From NCBI GenBank assembly GCA_007449985.2, contig VIIQ02000028.1, positions 342,001 through 406,000 of the forward strand: 64,000 nucleotides of DNA. Direction: 5' to 3'. Position 1 is the first letter of the stretch. Each line of letters starts with the position of its first letter. Position numbers and translations under genes: made by a program. The notes beneath the pieces are model-generated. The model saw only the letters and a list, made by a program, of their open reading frames with translations. It searched no databases and was not told where the DNA came from. Origin of the DNA: Desmodesmus armatus (taxonomy: Eukaryota > Chlorophyta > Chlorophyceae > Sphaeropleales > Scenedesmaceae). Shown piece after piece: positions 33,065-44,400 of the stretch.

Positions 33065-33535
33065 TCAGTTGGTTTGGCCAATGAAGCATGCAGCACAGCA
33101 TGCTGCCAGGCAAGGCACCAGGCATGCCCCAGTACACAGGGCATCCAGCCCACCCCAGGTCCCGGTCCCCACCATGCAGTCCAAGCAGCCGTCACTTGCA
33201 CAGGCATTCACGCAGCATATGCCAGCACCACAGCAGGCGAGGCAGGGGCAGCAGTCCTCACAGGTGTCATTATCTGCTTCTGCTTTCACTGCGTCGAGCT
33301 TGTGTGCTGCTGCCTTGTGCTGGCAGCTGCTGTTGGTGGCACTCCCCATGTCACCGCCCTTGGTCAGCACAGGCTTGTCCGCTGCATCGCCTCTCTGCAT
33401 CATCATACTTAGGGGTGCACTGTCATCAGTTGATGCAGCCAGTGGTGGTGGGAGCGTGGAGGCTGATTGGCCGTTGCCCTGGTCCATGTTTGTGTGCTGC
33501 TGTGGGCCAGGTGGGACGTCTAGTGTGGCTACCAT
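33065..33535 (-). CDS. Small cysteine-rich protein
   Basis: Single open frame of 156 aa from ATG 33535 to TGA at 33067-33065. The first half is polar and low in hydrophobics (MDQGNGQSASTLPPPLAAST). The C-terminal 65 residues hold about 18 cysteines in CC pairs: DTCEDCCPCLACCGAGICC and CLVPCLAACCAACFIGQTN. This recalls CYSTM- or PLAC8-like membrane-associated Cys-rich tails, but I cannot place it in a family. It lies 483 bp downstream of the TopBP1 stop on the same strand, so a 3' UTR origin is possible. Against that is the strong clustering of Cys codons in one frame. Confidence 0.45.
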   Translation of the reverse strand: MVATLDVPPGPQQHTNMDQGNGQSASTLPPPLAASTDDSAPLSMMMQRGDAADKPVLTKGGDMGSATNSSCQHKAAAHKLDAVKAEADNDTCEDCCPCLACCGAGICCVNACASDGCLDCMVGTGTWGGLDALCTGACLVPCLAACCAACFIGQTN

Positions 33536-34017
33536 AGCTGCTACCAATGCTGACTGACACAGCAGCTCCAAATAGTTTGGATCTTATGCAGTTTGTACTC
33601 GTTCCTCCTGCAAACGATACGATTGCAACTGCTTTGCGCCTTCCGAAACGGTCACGCAACGCATACAGCTGTGATGAGACGAGATAAGGGCTTCAGAGAG
33701 CATGAACACGAAATAGTAATAGACTTCGGCGTAATCACCTGCCCTGACTGCAGCGTAACCCCGCATCCCACTCCAATGACCAATAGGCTTGCCGGCTTGC
33801 AAGTGTGATGCAACGTCTCTGGATGGCCAGGGGTTCTGGCACGTCCAGGACATGAAGATGACCACAAGGCACCGTTGTGTGTCTGTATGGACTGGTGGCC
33901 ACCACACCAGAGCTCACAATCACCAAGATACGCATGCCACGCTGTAGCAGCAACATCAAAGCCCACTCAGCCCCCCAGACACCTTGTCCTTATAGGGCTG
34001 GAGCCTCCTGCTGTGGA
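33536..34017. other. 3' flank of the TopBP1-like gene
   Basis: About 480 bp with no recognisable coding sequence; probably the 3' UTR of the TopBP1-like gene and the promoter of the small Cys-rich gene. Confidence 0.4.
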
Positions 34018-37000
34018 TCACTTCCCAGAGCAGGCCTTCAACCGCTTGATCATGTCTGCTTGCTTGCGTGCATCAGTGGCGGTGCGGCGCTGGCCCCTGC
34101 CCCCTGCTTGCAGCATCGCTTCTGGCGCATCACCCACATCATACCCCACCTGCATGACACCACAGCACACCACAGCAGTAGGCAGCTGAAGCTAGTGAAA
34201 CCTTGAGTGGTGTCCGACCAGTCCCACCATCAAAATGCATGGATGCAGCAAGGCCTGGTGAGAAGCGATGGTGACAGAGCCAATACACTCAGAGGTCAGT
34301 ACTGCTTTGGATGAACACAAAGGCATGCAAGTGGACGTGCGCAAGGCCTGCAGGGCTCACAGGGCAGGTCAGCGGACTCCTCAAATCCAGCATGATTCAG
34401 CAGTGGTGCACCACCGCCACTCAAACCGTTCACCGCACGCACCCCGCACCCACCTGCTGCGACGGCTCAAACGCATCAGTAGGCATCGCGCTCATGGCAG
34501 ACCGGCGGGTGCCATACCTGCCACCACCACCCGCTGCCGCAGCCCCTCCTGCAGCTGCTGCACCACCCACACCCGGGGCCTTACGCGCAGGTGGCAGCAT
34601 GCCAGTGGCAGCAGCGCCACTCATCTGCCCACTGTCCCCACCACTGCCTGCTGCCGCCTTGACAGCAGCTGCACCGCTGCCCCTCCGCAGACGCTTGGAC
34701 CCACCCTGCACTGCTGCACTGCCTCCGCCGCTGCCAGTCCCTTGCTCGCCCGCTGCACCCTCTAGAGCGTCTGCCTGCCCCCCGCTGCCTGCACCCCCTG
34801 AAGATGCTCTTGTGAGGCCCCCTGCCGCTCGCCGCCTTCCACGCACCCCCTGGCCCCCACTCGCCATACCGCCAGAGCCTCCGCCGCCGCTGCCAGCACC
34901 GCTGGGGCCACCGGACCCCGCACGGCCAGCTGACAGCAGAGTGTCCGGCATCTGCAGCATGTCCCCTGCTAGGGCTTGAGAGGCTGGTAAGTGCGGCTCC
35001 TTGTTGTTGCTGATGCTCGCTAGCATGCTCAGCACATCTGTCAAGGCCGCATCATGACCCTCCGTGCCTGCTTCCACAGCAACAGCCGCTGCTGCTGCTG
35101 ACACTGCTGCTACATCAGGGGCTCGCTGCAGCTCATGGTCAGCCTTGCTGTCCACACCCGCTGCTGCCACATCCTCCTGCTGCACCACACTTTGCTGCAG
35201 CTGCTGCTTGCACTGCCGCTTGTGCTGCTGCTGCAACTGCACAACATCGGACTGCTCTGCGTCCTGCACAGCAGCTGCTTCAGCACTGCCCTGCTGGTCG
35301 CTGCCAGGTACTGTGCCAGCAGCAGCAGCCGCTGCCGACCGCTTTCTGCTGCGCCCAGGTGTGCCGACTGCCTGTTGAGGAGCTGAAGGTGCCTCCTTGA
35401 CACCAGCTGGCTGCTGTGGCTGCTCCTGCTGCTGTTGCTGCTGCTCCTGCATGTCCTGTTGTGGCTCCTGCTCCTGCTGCGGCTGCTGGCTGGTGCGGTT
35501 GCTGCTGCCTACCTTGTTTGCTGTGAACCAGGTCGGCTTGACAGGTGCGGGGACTGCAAAGACAGCTTCACTGCCAACCCCTTCTGCAGCAGCAGGCCTG
35601 CTGGCTGCAGGTGGGTGTCGCGGCACAGGGGCCTGGCCGCTGAGCAGGGCAGCCAAGGACCTGGTGCCAGTGGGAGCAGCTGCTGCTGATCCTGCTGCTG
35701 ATCCTGCTGCTGAGGAGGTTGGCTGCCTCCCAGCTGCCTGCTGTGCTGGCTGCCCCGCCTGCAGCAATGTACACCAGTAGGCGTCACGTCAGCCAGGCAG
35801 TGAGGGACGCGTATGCTTCAGAGGAGCTAGCATTCTCTGCCAATCCAAGCACGCGGTCACATGCCGGGCTGCTGGCTCAGCACCCACGCACACCTACATC
35901 TCAAGCATCGCTTGGCGCGCTGTCAATGTACTTTGCTAAACAATGGACAGCTCACAAGACAAACACTTGCAGCCACAATGGTGTGCACAAACAATGCCAC
36001 TGCACCAGCTTCCTGCATCAGTCACTAATAGCACAGAACAGAACAGAACAACAGGGAGTAGGACCCCAATCAACCAAACCCACCCACCCACCTGGCTTTG
36101 CGTCTGCTGCAGCTGCGTGACCCCCATCTGTGTCGGGCCCCCAGCTGCCTGTGTGGGCCCCGCTGCCGGCAGCTCCAGCAGCGTCACATCCCCGTCCGGC
36201 CTGTGCAGCCCCTCCAGCACCCGCCGCCCCTCAGCGGCACAGTCCAGCAGCCACTCGCTGACCACCATCTCCAACTTGTGCTTCAGGGCGTACCTGTCAG
36301 GAGGAAGTGGCAAACACAGCACTCGTTTCAGCTACATTGCAGGCTGAGTGACAACATGAAATAAAAGGCTGCAAGCCATAGATAAATGTTGGAATTACAA
36401 GCATTCCAACATTTATCTATGGCTTGCAGCCTTTTGTTTCATGTTGGAATGCTTGTATTTGTCGAGCTGTACTGTGCATCACACATTGGCAAAAGCCAGG
36501 AACGGTGGCGTGGTTGGTCAGCAGGCAGGCACACAGGCACCAGCTGCTCCTGTGCTGGTCAAGCTTACTGGCTTTGGTTGTGGAGCCGTCATCACGCATA
36601 GCTTGCCAGAGCCAGTAATCCCATCAGATTCCAGCCCTAACAACTGCGCCGCAACCCCCTCGCTTACAACAACTCAACATGACGGGACTCACCCAATCTT
36701 CTTGACCGTACTCTCATGCAGCGCTGGGGTGCCGTCTTCGCTGTCGGGGCCCCAGCGCGGCAGCATGAGGTGTGTGGCGCGCTGCTGCCGACCCAGCGTG
36801 TGACAGAAGCTGCCGCCCAGCAGCAGCACAAGCTTCTCGATGGTGTTGCGCTGAACTGCAGGACGCAACAGGGAGCAAACAAACAATGGTCGCAGTAATC
36901 GTACTCCAGGGCTACCTATGCCCAGCATCATCATGGCAAGCATACTCAGAGCGAGCAACTAGAAAAATGTAAGAACTTCAGCCGAATCACCTGCAAGCAT

Positions 37001-40000
37001 CACTTGCTTGCAGGGTGCACAGCCAGGGTGCCAGTACAGTGCAAGCATGTTGTCAAAGTTTTTTCACAACCTGCTACCCGCTACCAGCAATGAGCGCTGC
37101 GCAGCATGCCAACAGAGGTTTATTGGGGTGAGCCCTGACAGCGCACACAGCAACAGCAGCCGCACACAGCAACAACAGCCGCAGACGGCCAGCTGCATGC
37201 CCTACAACAAAGCACTGCATGCTGTGCCTAAGCCTGTACCAGGTGCCATCAAGGGGGTTTGGGAAAGAACTGCATGGTGTGGCTGTGCATGGACCAGTGC
37301 AGGCATACCTTCTTTGTAGCCTGTGACTGCCACACTGACGTTGGTAAAGTCACGCAGCGGCAGGGCAAACCGCAGCGGCGCCAGCAGGGGGTTGCGCTCC
37401 GACACGCGCAGCAGCTCAGATTGCTGCAGGCAATTTGACAAATACAGGGGGCAGCAGAGGCTCTGGCACATCAGCGCATCCACTGGGAAAGTCAAGCACA
37501 ATCAGAAAGTGAACGGCCGCCAGCTGCTTAACACCTGGCTGGCACCGCCCACCATTTCACAACGACGTGCCTGCTGTGGCTGTACGCCTCCCTCCCTCCC
37601 ACGTTTTTGAGGATTGTCACCCTCACCCGTCTGTCTATGACAGCAGGCGCTGCGGAACACTACAGCCTAGTAGGATGGCCTACACAATGCCCAAGCCCAC
37701 CTTGATACACTTATCCATCCAGTACGTAGTGACCCTGCAGTTGGGGTGCACCAGTCTGAAGCTTGCATCAGCAGCCATGAGAGCGGCCTCCGTCTCACGC
37801 GGCAGGCTGGCAGGGCACACCGCAAACACCTTGGGCCAGCGCAGCGGTGGCTTCGTGCTGTCCGCGGTGAACACTTTGCCACCGAGCCGCCTGCAGGGCA
37901 GCACACACGTGCCGTAGTCTTGTTTAAGGTTTGGTGATATAGGGAGAGTGGCTGAGGGGTGGGGGCAGTGACAAGGGCATGATTGAGGGCAGCCAAAACG
38001 AGGCCAGAACGAAGCACCTGGACGGCTGCCAAATACTCCCTCACACAGTGTGGGCATCCTGCAGAACAAGTCCAGTAGCCCCGCCAGCAGGAACAAGCCA
38101 TTGCAACTTGTGCAACACAGCAGCCACAAACTGCGCTGGGTGACCTACACCCAAGCACCAACACCACTCTTTGACACACTGGCGCACAACAATGGTGCTC
38201 TACACACTCCAGTATGCGTAAGCGTATCAAGCAGCGCATGCGCCGCACCTGATGTGGCCCAGGGCCTTTTCATGCTCCTCCTGGTAGCTCTGCACAGCCG
38301 CCAACGTGAAGTAGCACCCGTCAAACAGCTTCAGCGGGTCTGCAGGCCGCTCCTTCCAGTACTCAGGCACCCACGCAGCCTCCTGCTTCTCTGTCTCCGC
38401 CGGGAAGGCCCCTCTGCTAGCCGTGTTGGCAAACACGCCCCCTGCTGTCCCTACCCCTCCTGCTATCCCAACCCCTGCTGCTGCTGCACCGCTGTTTCCA
38501 GGCAGGGCCCCCAGGAGGGTCCCCGGTGCTGCTCCCGTGCTGCGCACGAGGCCGCCGATCTGCACGCGGCAGCGCGCGTCTGCGGGCACCAGGCGCTGCT
38601 CCTGGTGGCACAGCTGCAGCCAGGCGGGGCTGACCAGCTCCACGCGGCGGTTGCAGGAGGCCAGGAACTGCTGCACAACCTTGAGGTCCTCCAGCTTGGC
38701 GTGCGTGCCGATCTGGACCAATAATTGGAGTCGTGTATGGGCAGCAGGATATAGGGTGCATGAGAGCAGAGGGTGGACAGCCTGGCATTGCAACAGATGC
38801 TGACATTGCAAAAATGCTGACATGAGTGCAAGCAGCCAAAAAGGAAGGACAGCATCACACAGTGTTACTTGCGCGCACGTCACTTGAGCAACTGGCCTAG
38901 CGCTGCTTTGCAGAATGCATGACACAGCTGCTGCAGCACTTCCCGTGCAGAGTCAAGTGCAGTCAAGTTGTGTGCAGCTGCACCAAGGGGCCTGCTGGGA
39001 TGTATCCCACGCACCCAGCCAAAGCCTACCATGATGTGTGTCGTGATGTCCTGAATCTCAGGGAACCTCACCCCAGCATACGCATGCAGGATGGTCTGCA
39101 GCTCAAAGTGCTCTGCACTACCCTCTGGCACCCCACACCACCACAGCACCACCCGCTCAAGAAACATGGGCGCAGCCTCTGAATCCATCACTCCCAGCGC
39201 GACCAGCCTGCTGTCCGTTGCATTGACAGGCTCCACTGCTGCCCCAGCTTCAGCAGCATCCGCCCCAGCTGCTGCTGGCACCTCGGCAGCACCTGCAGCA
39301 TCCTGCCCTGCTGCTGCTGGTGGCTGTGAGAGCCGCTGCGAGCTCCTGCGGGTGCGCGGCGCCGCCTGCTGCTCCAGAGACGCTGCAGCAGCACCGGCGG
39401 TGGCCGACCGCTTGGCTCTGCTGACCTTGCTGCTGGCCTCCTGATGTTCCTGCTCGTCCTGATGGTGTGGCTGCTGCTGCTTGTCTGTCGTGGCTGCGGT
39501 GGAAGTCTGCTTGGTGCTGCCAAACATGACGCTATCTGAGACTAGCTGCGGCTGCGGCGCGACAGCAGCTGGGGCTGCTGCTGGCTCTGATGGCTCAGCG
39601 GGCCTGCAGGACAGCATGCAGCACAGCATGAAGGGTGTCAGCTCCTGCAGTGCTGGCTGCTGCAAGCAAGCTGACAGCACACACATGTGTAGGCGCACCC
39701 CAGCACTGGGGGACCAGGGGACAAGGGGCAGGGCATTCTGACAAGCAGATGGCCCAACAAGCCGTGGGCTGTGCTGACCCCACATCCAACTGCCAGCAAG
39801 CCGTCAACGCACTGGCGGCCAGCACGTTATCAAGAAGGGGCAGCTACTTACTGGGCTTCCAGCAAAGGTGACACCTTGTAGTTGCTCTCTGTGACGGGGT
39901 ACCCCAGTTCCACGCTGTCCCGTAGCCAAGCATCGCTCACCACATGCACGGTGCGCCATTGCACAGCAGCGCTGCATGCAGCAGTACCACAGTGAAAGTG

Positions 40001-41062
40001 AACCGGCAGTGAGCAACCAGGCAAGATCACAGCCTCATATGGGATGTCAAAGACTGGCAGGCATGCTGCAAACATTCACTCACTGCTGCCAGGCGGGCAC
40101 TGCATCAGTTTCCTTGCAGCACTTCAGCAGCTGCTGCAAGCCAACCCACTGCCACCCAGGCCAACTTGACCGTGCTGAAGCTGTGCTGACACCACCCCTG
40201 CCCCAGTGCGATGGCCAGCTCACCTGTACTTCTTTCCCGCACCGTTCTTGCACATGAGGTGTGTGGTGCGGCCCTTGTGCAGCTCAGCAGAGTAGGTGCC
40301 CCCTGACTGCTCAATCAGCTGCACCAGGAAGTTGCGGTCCCTGGCCTGGAAGTTAGTGGCACTGATCTCCAAGCCAGCCAGGGCACCAAGTTTGTGGGGG
40401 CCGACATCCACCTGCGATGGGTGCGGAGTGTGGCCGTGTTGATGTATTCGTTGCTTGCAGTCAGTGGGAGAAGAACAGCATGCCAGCACATACTGCTAGC
40501 TGGCTGGCTGAGAGTCTGCAGTGATTGGACGCTGCTTGTGAAGCCATACTTATGTTAGTGGGTGTAGTATCTGCAGGGTGTTGTGTCTGTCACCTGTGCT
40601 TTCTGCTTGATGCAGGCCTCCACCCAGTGTTGCGTGACAACAGGCACAGCACCCTGCCATGCCTTCCTCGCCTCCTGCAAGCACAAGCAGCAACAGTGCA
40701 TGTGCTGCGCATACCTGTCAACTGCTGTAGGTATTGATAAAAGCGATAGTTGTTGATGATTGGTTTCGTGTCCACCCAGCCAGGCTGCATCAGCCCCAGC
40801 ACCACAGCAGCAACTGCCTTGCTCTCACCTTGACATTGCGGTCTGCTACTGTACCACAGACAATCACGTCTGGTCGGGAGCCTTTGTAGTACTTCTTCAG
40901 TACTTTTCCTCCCTCCTGTTCTACGTATCTGGACAGGGCTGTCACGATATCCTCTGGGTAGCCACAGATAAGGACCTTGGTGCTGTTGAAGGTTGCATAC
41001 CGGGGTGTCTGGCCAGCTGTGCTCTGGCTGTCATGCTGAGAACCCCTGTTTGAGGTGACCAT
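34018..41062 (-). CDS. TOPBP1: TopBP1/MEI1-like multi-BRCT DNA-damage protein
   Basis: Scaffold of the DNA replication and damage checkpoint, resembling plant TopBP1 (MEI1), which is needed for meiotic repair. Twelve exons: 41062-40829, 40674-40594, 40411-40224, 39971-39852, 39603-39030, 38712-38249, 37890-37701, 37423-37309, 36855-36693, 36293-36092, 35758-34454 and 34149-34018. They sum to 3768 nt (1255 aa), with every junction in phase. BRCT repeats are marked by VLICGYPEDIV...VTQHWVEACIK (about 25-105), LAGLEISATNF...GGTYSAELHKGRTTHL...VVSDAWL (110-200), ERVVLWWCGVPE...RRVELVSPAWL (355-440), LFDGCYFTL...TTYWMDKCIK (525-616) and FTNVSVAVTGY...MVVSEWLLDCA (630-740). A long Q/A/S-rich region with basic patches follows, then a conserved tail, VGYDVGDAPEAM. 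ATG 41062 is the first ATG in frame; an earlier exon is possible. The intron 36294-36692 holds a strong hairpin. Confidence 0.88.
36352..36446. repeat. 44-bp near-perfect hairpin with 7-nt loop
   Basis: Arms 36352-36395 and 36403-36446 are inverted copies with a single mismatch (ataaaa against acaaaa); the loop is tacaagc. The loop and following bases (tacaagcattccaacat) recur inverted at 36441-36457, so a second pairing is possible. It lies in a TopBP1-like intron and reads as a hairpin on either strand. It could be a foldback transposon remnant, a small-RNA precursor or a structured intron. Confidence 0.9.
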
Positions 41063-41449
41063 ATTGACTGGATCGCAATTGCATTGATTGGGGGTGCCAG
41101 TCGCGATTTGGGTTTGAACTGCTGTGCAGTTGATCTGCTGTGTTTGAAGGAGCGTAGTCACTTGCACACGCTGCCAGCCGTAATCACGGTCTCTGAACGA
41201 CTGGCGTAGATTACAATAAGTGAACGCAGCATGACGTGCAGAGTAGCTTGCTTGTCAATTTCGTGCTGACTAAGGGTTACATAACTGCTGGGACCTCCGG
41301 TGAGCTGCCAGCGTTTCCAGCAAGGCATAACAAACCCTGATCACAATACCAACAAGGACAACATTAACAATAGCAACAAACACCCATGGCACAGGCTTGC
41401 ATCGGCAGCAGTGTGGAGCAGGCCCTGCTGGGGATGAGGGTCACACGAC
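41063..41449. other. Gap between KCTD-like stop and TopBP1-like start
   Basis: 387 bp containing the TopBP1-like promoter side and the 3' UTR of the KCTD-like gene. The in-frame region upstream of ATG 41062 stays open to about 41167 but has no ATG. Confidence 0.5.
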
Positions 41450-44400
41450 TCATTGTTGCCGCTGCTGCTGCTGTTGCTGCTGCTCTTGGTGTAGCTGCTG
41501 CTGTAGCTGCCGCCCGTGCCGCTGCTGTGACTGCTGTGACTGCTGCTGCTGCTGCTGCTGTGACTGCTGCTGTACCTCATCCTCGTCCAGGTCCTCCTGC
41601 TGGTCCTCATCAGCTTCATCTGGCACAGCCATATCCTCAGGCAGCAGCGGCACAACTTTCTGCAGCAGCAGGTCAACAACATGGCCAGCAAACATGACGT
41701 TGAGCATGGGGGCGGCCCAGTGGTGGTGGGGAACAGGACCTTGGCTGCAGTGACTCTTGTTGCACGTGTAACAGGGGGTGGGGGTGAAGGAGGCGGGAGG
41801 GTTGTGTCAAGCAGAGAGGATACAAGTATAGCTAGCATGTAGGCGACATATCAGTCACATGCAAGCAGTGTGTGTGAGGAGCCCCACAGCACACATGCGA
41901 CGGAAAGTGTTGCGGGTTGCAACAGGGGCGCGCAAACCCTGCAGACCAGCTACACGAGCCAGCAACCTCATTGACAGAACATGCCACGCAACTGCGTTCT
42001 GAAAGGTGCCCAGTGCACTGGTAGGGAGCAGCAACTGGAGCAATGATTTCAGGAGCCTGCCGGCGATTGCAGCATCACACGCCAGGGCTGCCGCAGCCAC
42101 CCTAGTCCCAATGGGCCCCTGGCTTCCTCATAGTACGCACGGCAGCGCCGTGCACAAAAAATGCAAACAATACTCATGTATGACTGACTCACACCTGTTC
42201 CACCCTTACCTGCAGCAGCACATTGTAGTACAGGTTGTGGTGCGTGTTGCCCGCATCGTCCGTGCGGTGCGCAGTCCCCGGCGACACCTCCTGCACCGCA
42301 AACCCCTCCTCCGCCCGCTGGTGTATGATGTGGTTGAGCTGCTGCATCACCAGCCGCTTTGCACACTCCATCCTGTGCATGGCCTCATCCCCCTCCATGG
42401 GCATGTACCCTGTTTCTAGGTAGGCCATGTCATACAGCACTCGTGAGCTGGGGTGGGGCATGATGGCTGTGTGCTGGATGTGGCCCAGCAGGTCTGTCAG
42501 CTGGTAGAAGAACGCCTCGCGAGCAAGCGCCTGCAGCTCCCTGCAGTTGCGGCAGCAGCAAGAGCGCGGGCACATGGCCAGTGTCAGTTGTGGAGATTCA
42601 GCGGCCGAGGCTGCACATTGCCCACATGCAACACAAGGCCAAAAGGAAGCTGCTGCGGCTGGCGCCAACATGTGTCAGATGCAGCTGGGCGTCACCTCAC
42701 ACATGGAGTTTGCTAGTGTCTGTACTACATGCTAGTGTCTTGACTACATGATGGACAACAACTCAAGAGTCCCCTCATGTGGCCAACAGCATCATGACCC
42801 GATGGTCCCACCACGACAACTGTTGGCGGTCAGCCGACATCGCCCCCCCCCCCCCCCCCGCCCTTCCACATTCCTTCCCCGATCTGGCCTGCCCCACTGC
42901 ACCCGCCCCGCCCTCCCGCATCACCCCCCCCCCCCCCCACCTTGCATCGTTGGGCATGGGGAAGGTGATGTCCTGGCAGGCGCAGGCCCTCAGGTACTCC
43001 AGGATGTAGGAGAAGATGTCCCCGTTCCTGTCAATGAACACCTCACCACTCGGCAGCCGCTGTATGACGCCTGGGGACGACTGGCCGTAGCACACCTGAC
43101 AAGACAGATGGAGTGAGGGTTGTTGAAGTGTGACGGTGACCAAGGTTTTTTGAGGCTGAAGGTGACATCAACATCACAAACAAACAAACAAACAAACAAA
43201 CAAACAAACAAACAAACAAACAAACAAACAAACAAACAAACAAACAAACAAACAATTTTTAATGGTGTGGACCTAGTACAGGTGTGGATGCTCCCAATTC
43301 AAGCTCAAGCTCTATTGGCTTGCCGCAGGCTGCGTTGAAGCAAACCATGACATGCTCAACCATCCGCCCGGCCATTTTTCCAGCATCACCCTTTGCACAG
43401 CACTGTGCATGACCTGCCCTTTTGCTGGCTCGCTGCCTGAACCAGAACCCTGCCAGGAACATGACGCTGAACCCAAACCCTGAAGCGAACCCTGAATCCA
43501 AGGCCGTACCTGCCAGAACAAGCTGCCCTGCACCGCCAGCAGTGTGTTGAGTGAAGTGCGGAAGATTTTGCCACCAACATCCAGCACAAGCAGCCCACTG
43601 GGATTCGCCAGGAACGGCGACAGGGGATTGCTGCCGCTGCCAGCAATGCCGTTCATACCCGTGGCTGCCGCCGCCGCTGCTGCTGCTGCCGCTGCTGTGC
43701 CGCCTGACATGCCTCCTGCATCCGGCCCTGACACAGCTGGCTGGTCGAGGCCGTTGACATTGTACGGCAACTGCACACACAAGCAGCAGCACCATCCGAG
43801 CGGTCCCTTCATGTTCAAGTCGAGTACAAGAACGCCACCCTACTTTTGGATGTACTTGAACTTGCGACAGACCATGCAACTTTGGCTAGTGGACACATCA
43901 GCATGCTTATGCACTTGCACACAGAGGCAGCTCAATGAGGACACCCTTACCTGGCCTGCCGCTAGCTGGCCAGCCTCACCTGGAAGCCGCCAGCAATGTC
44001 ACCAGCATTCAGGTCCATGAACCCTGCAAGCAGCAGCAGCAGCAGCAGTGGCGTTGACAGCATGTGGATACTGTGGCTGCCGCTTACATCAACAACACCA
44101 TGCACAAACCCACCAGTGGCAAAAGACAGGCACCCAACCCAGCTGTGCAGACATGTACCCTGCCATCCCCAAACGGCCCTGCTGCACTGCTGCCTTGCTG
44201 CTAACCACAGTCAGGTGCTGCAGCCGCTGGCCTGATGCTGTTACCACTGCATGGCAGCTGCGCTGGCTGCTGGCTGGCTAGCTAGCTTTATCAGACAGAG
44301 GAAACCCATGTGGCCATGAAGCCTAGAAGTAGGCAACGTGGCAGCCTGGCCTGCTTGGCCACTAAAGCTGGTGCCACCGTCATGCCCACTGCTGCTGCAG

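Noticed and set aside
34311..34979. Plus-strand Pro/Ala-rich open frame
   Set aside because: It is the reverse reading of the GC-rich Gly/Ala/Ser exon of the TopBP1-like gene, whose frame is supported by 12 in-phase exons.
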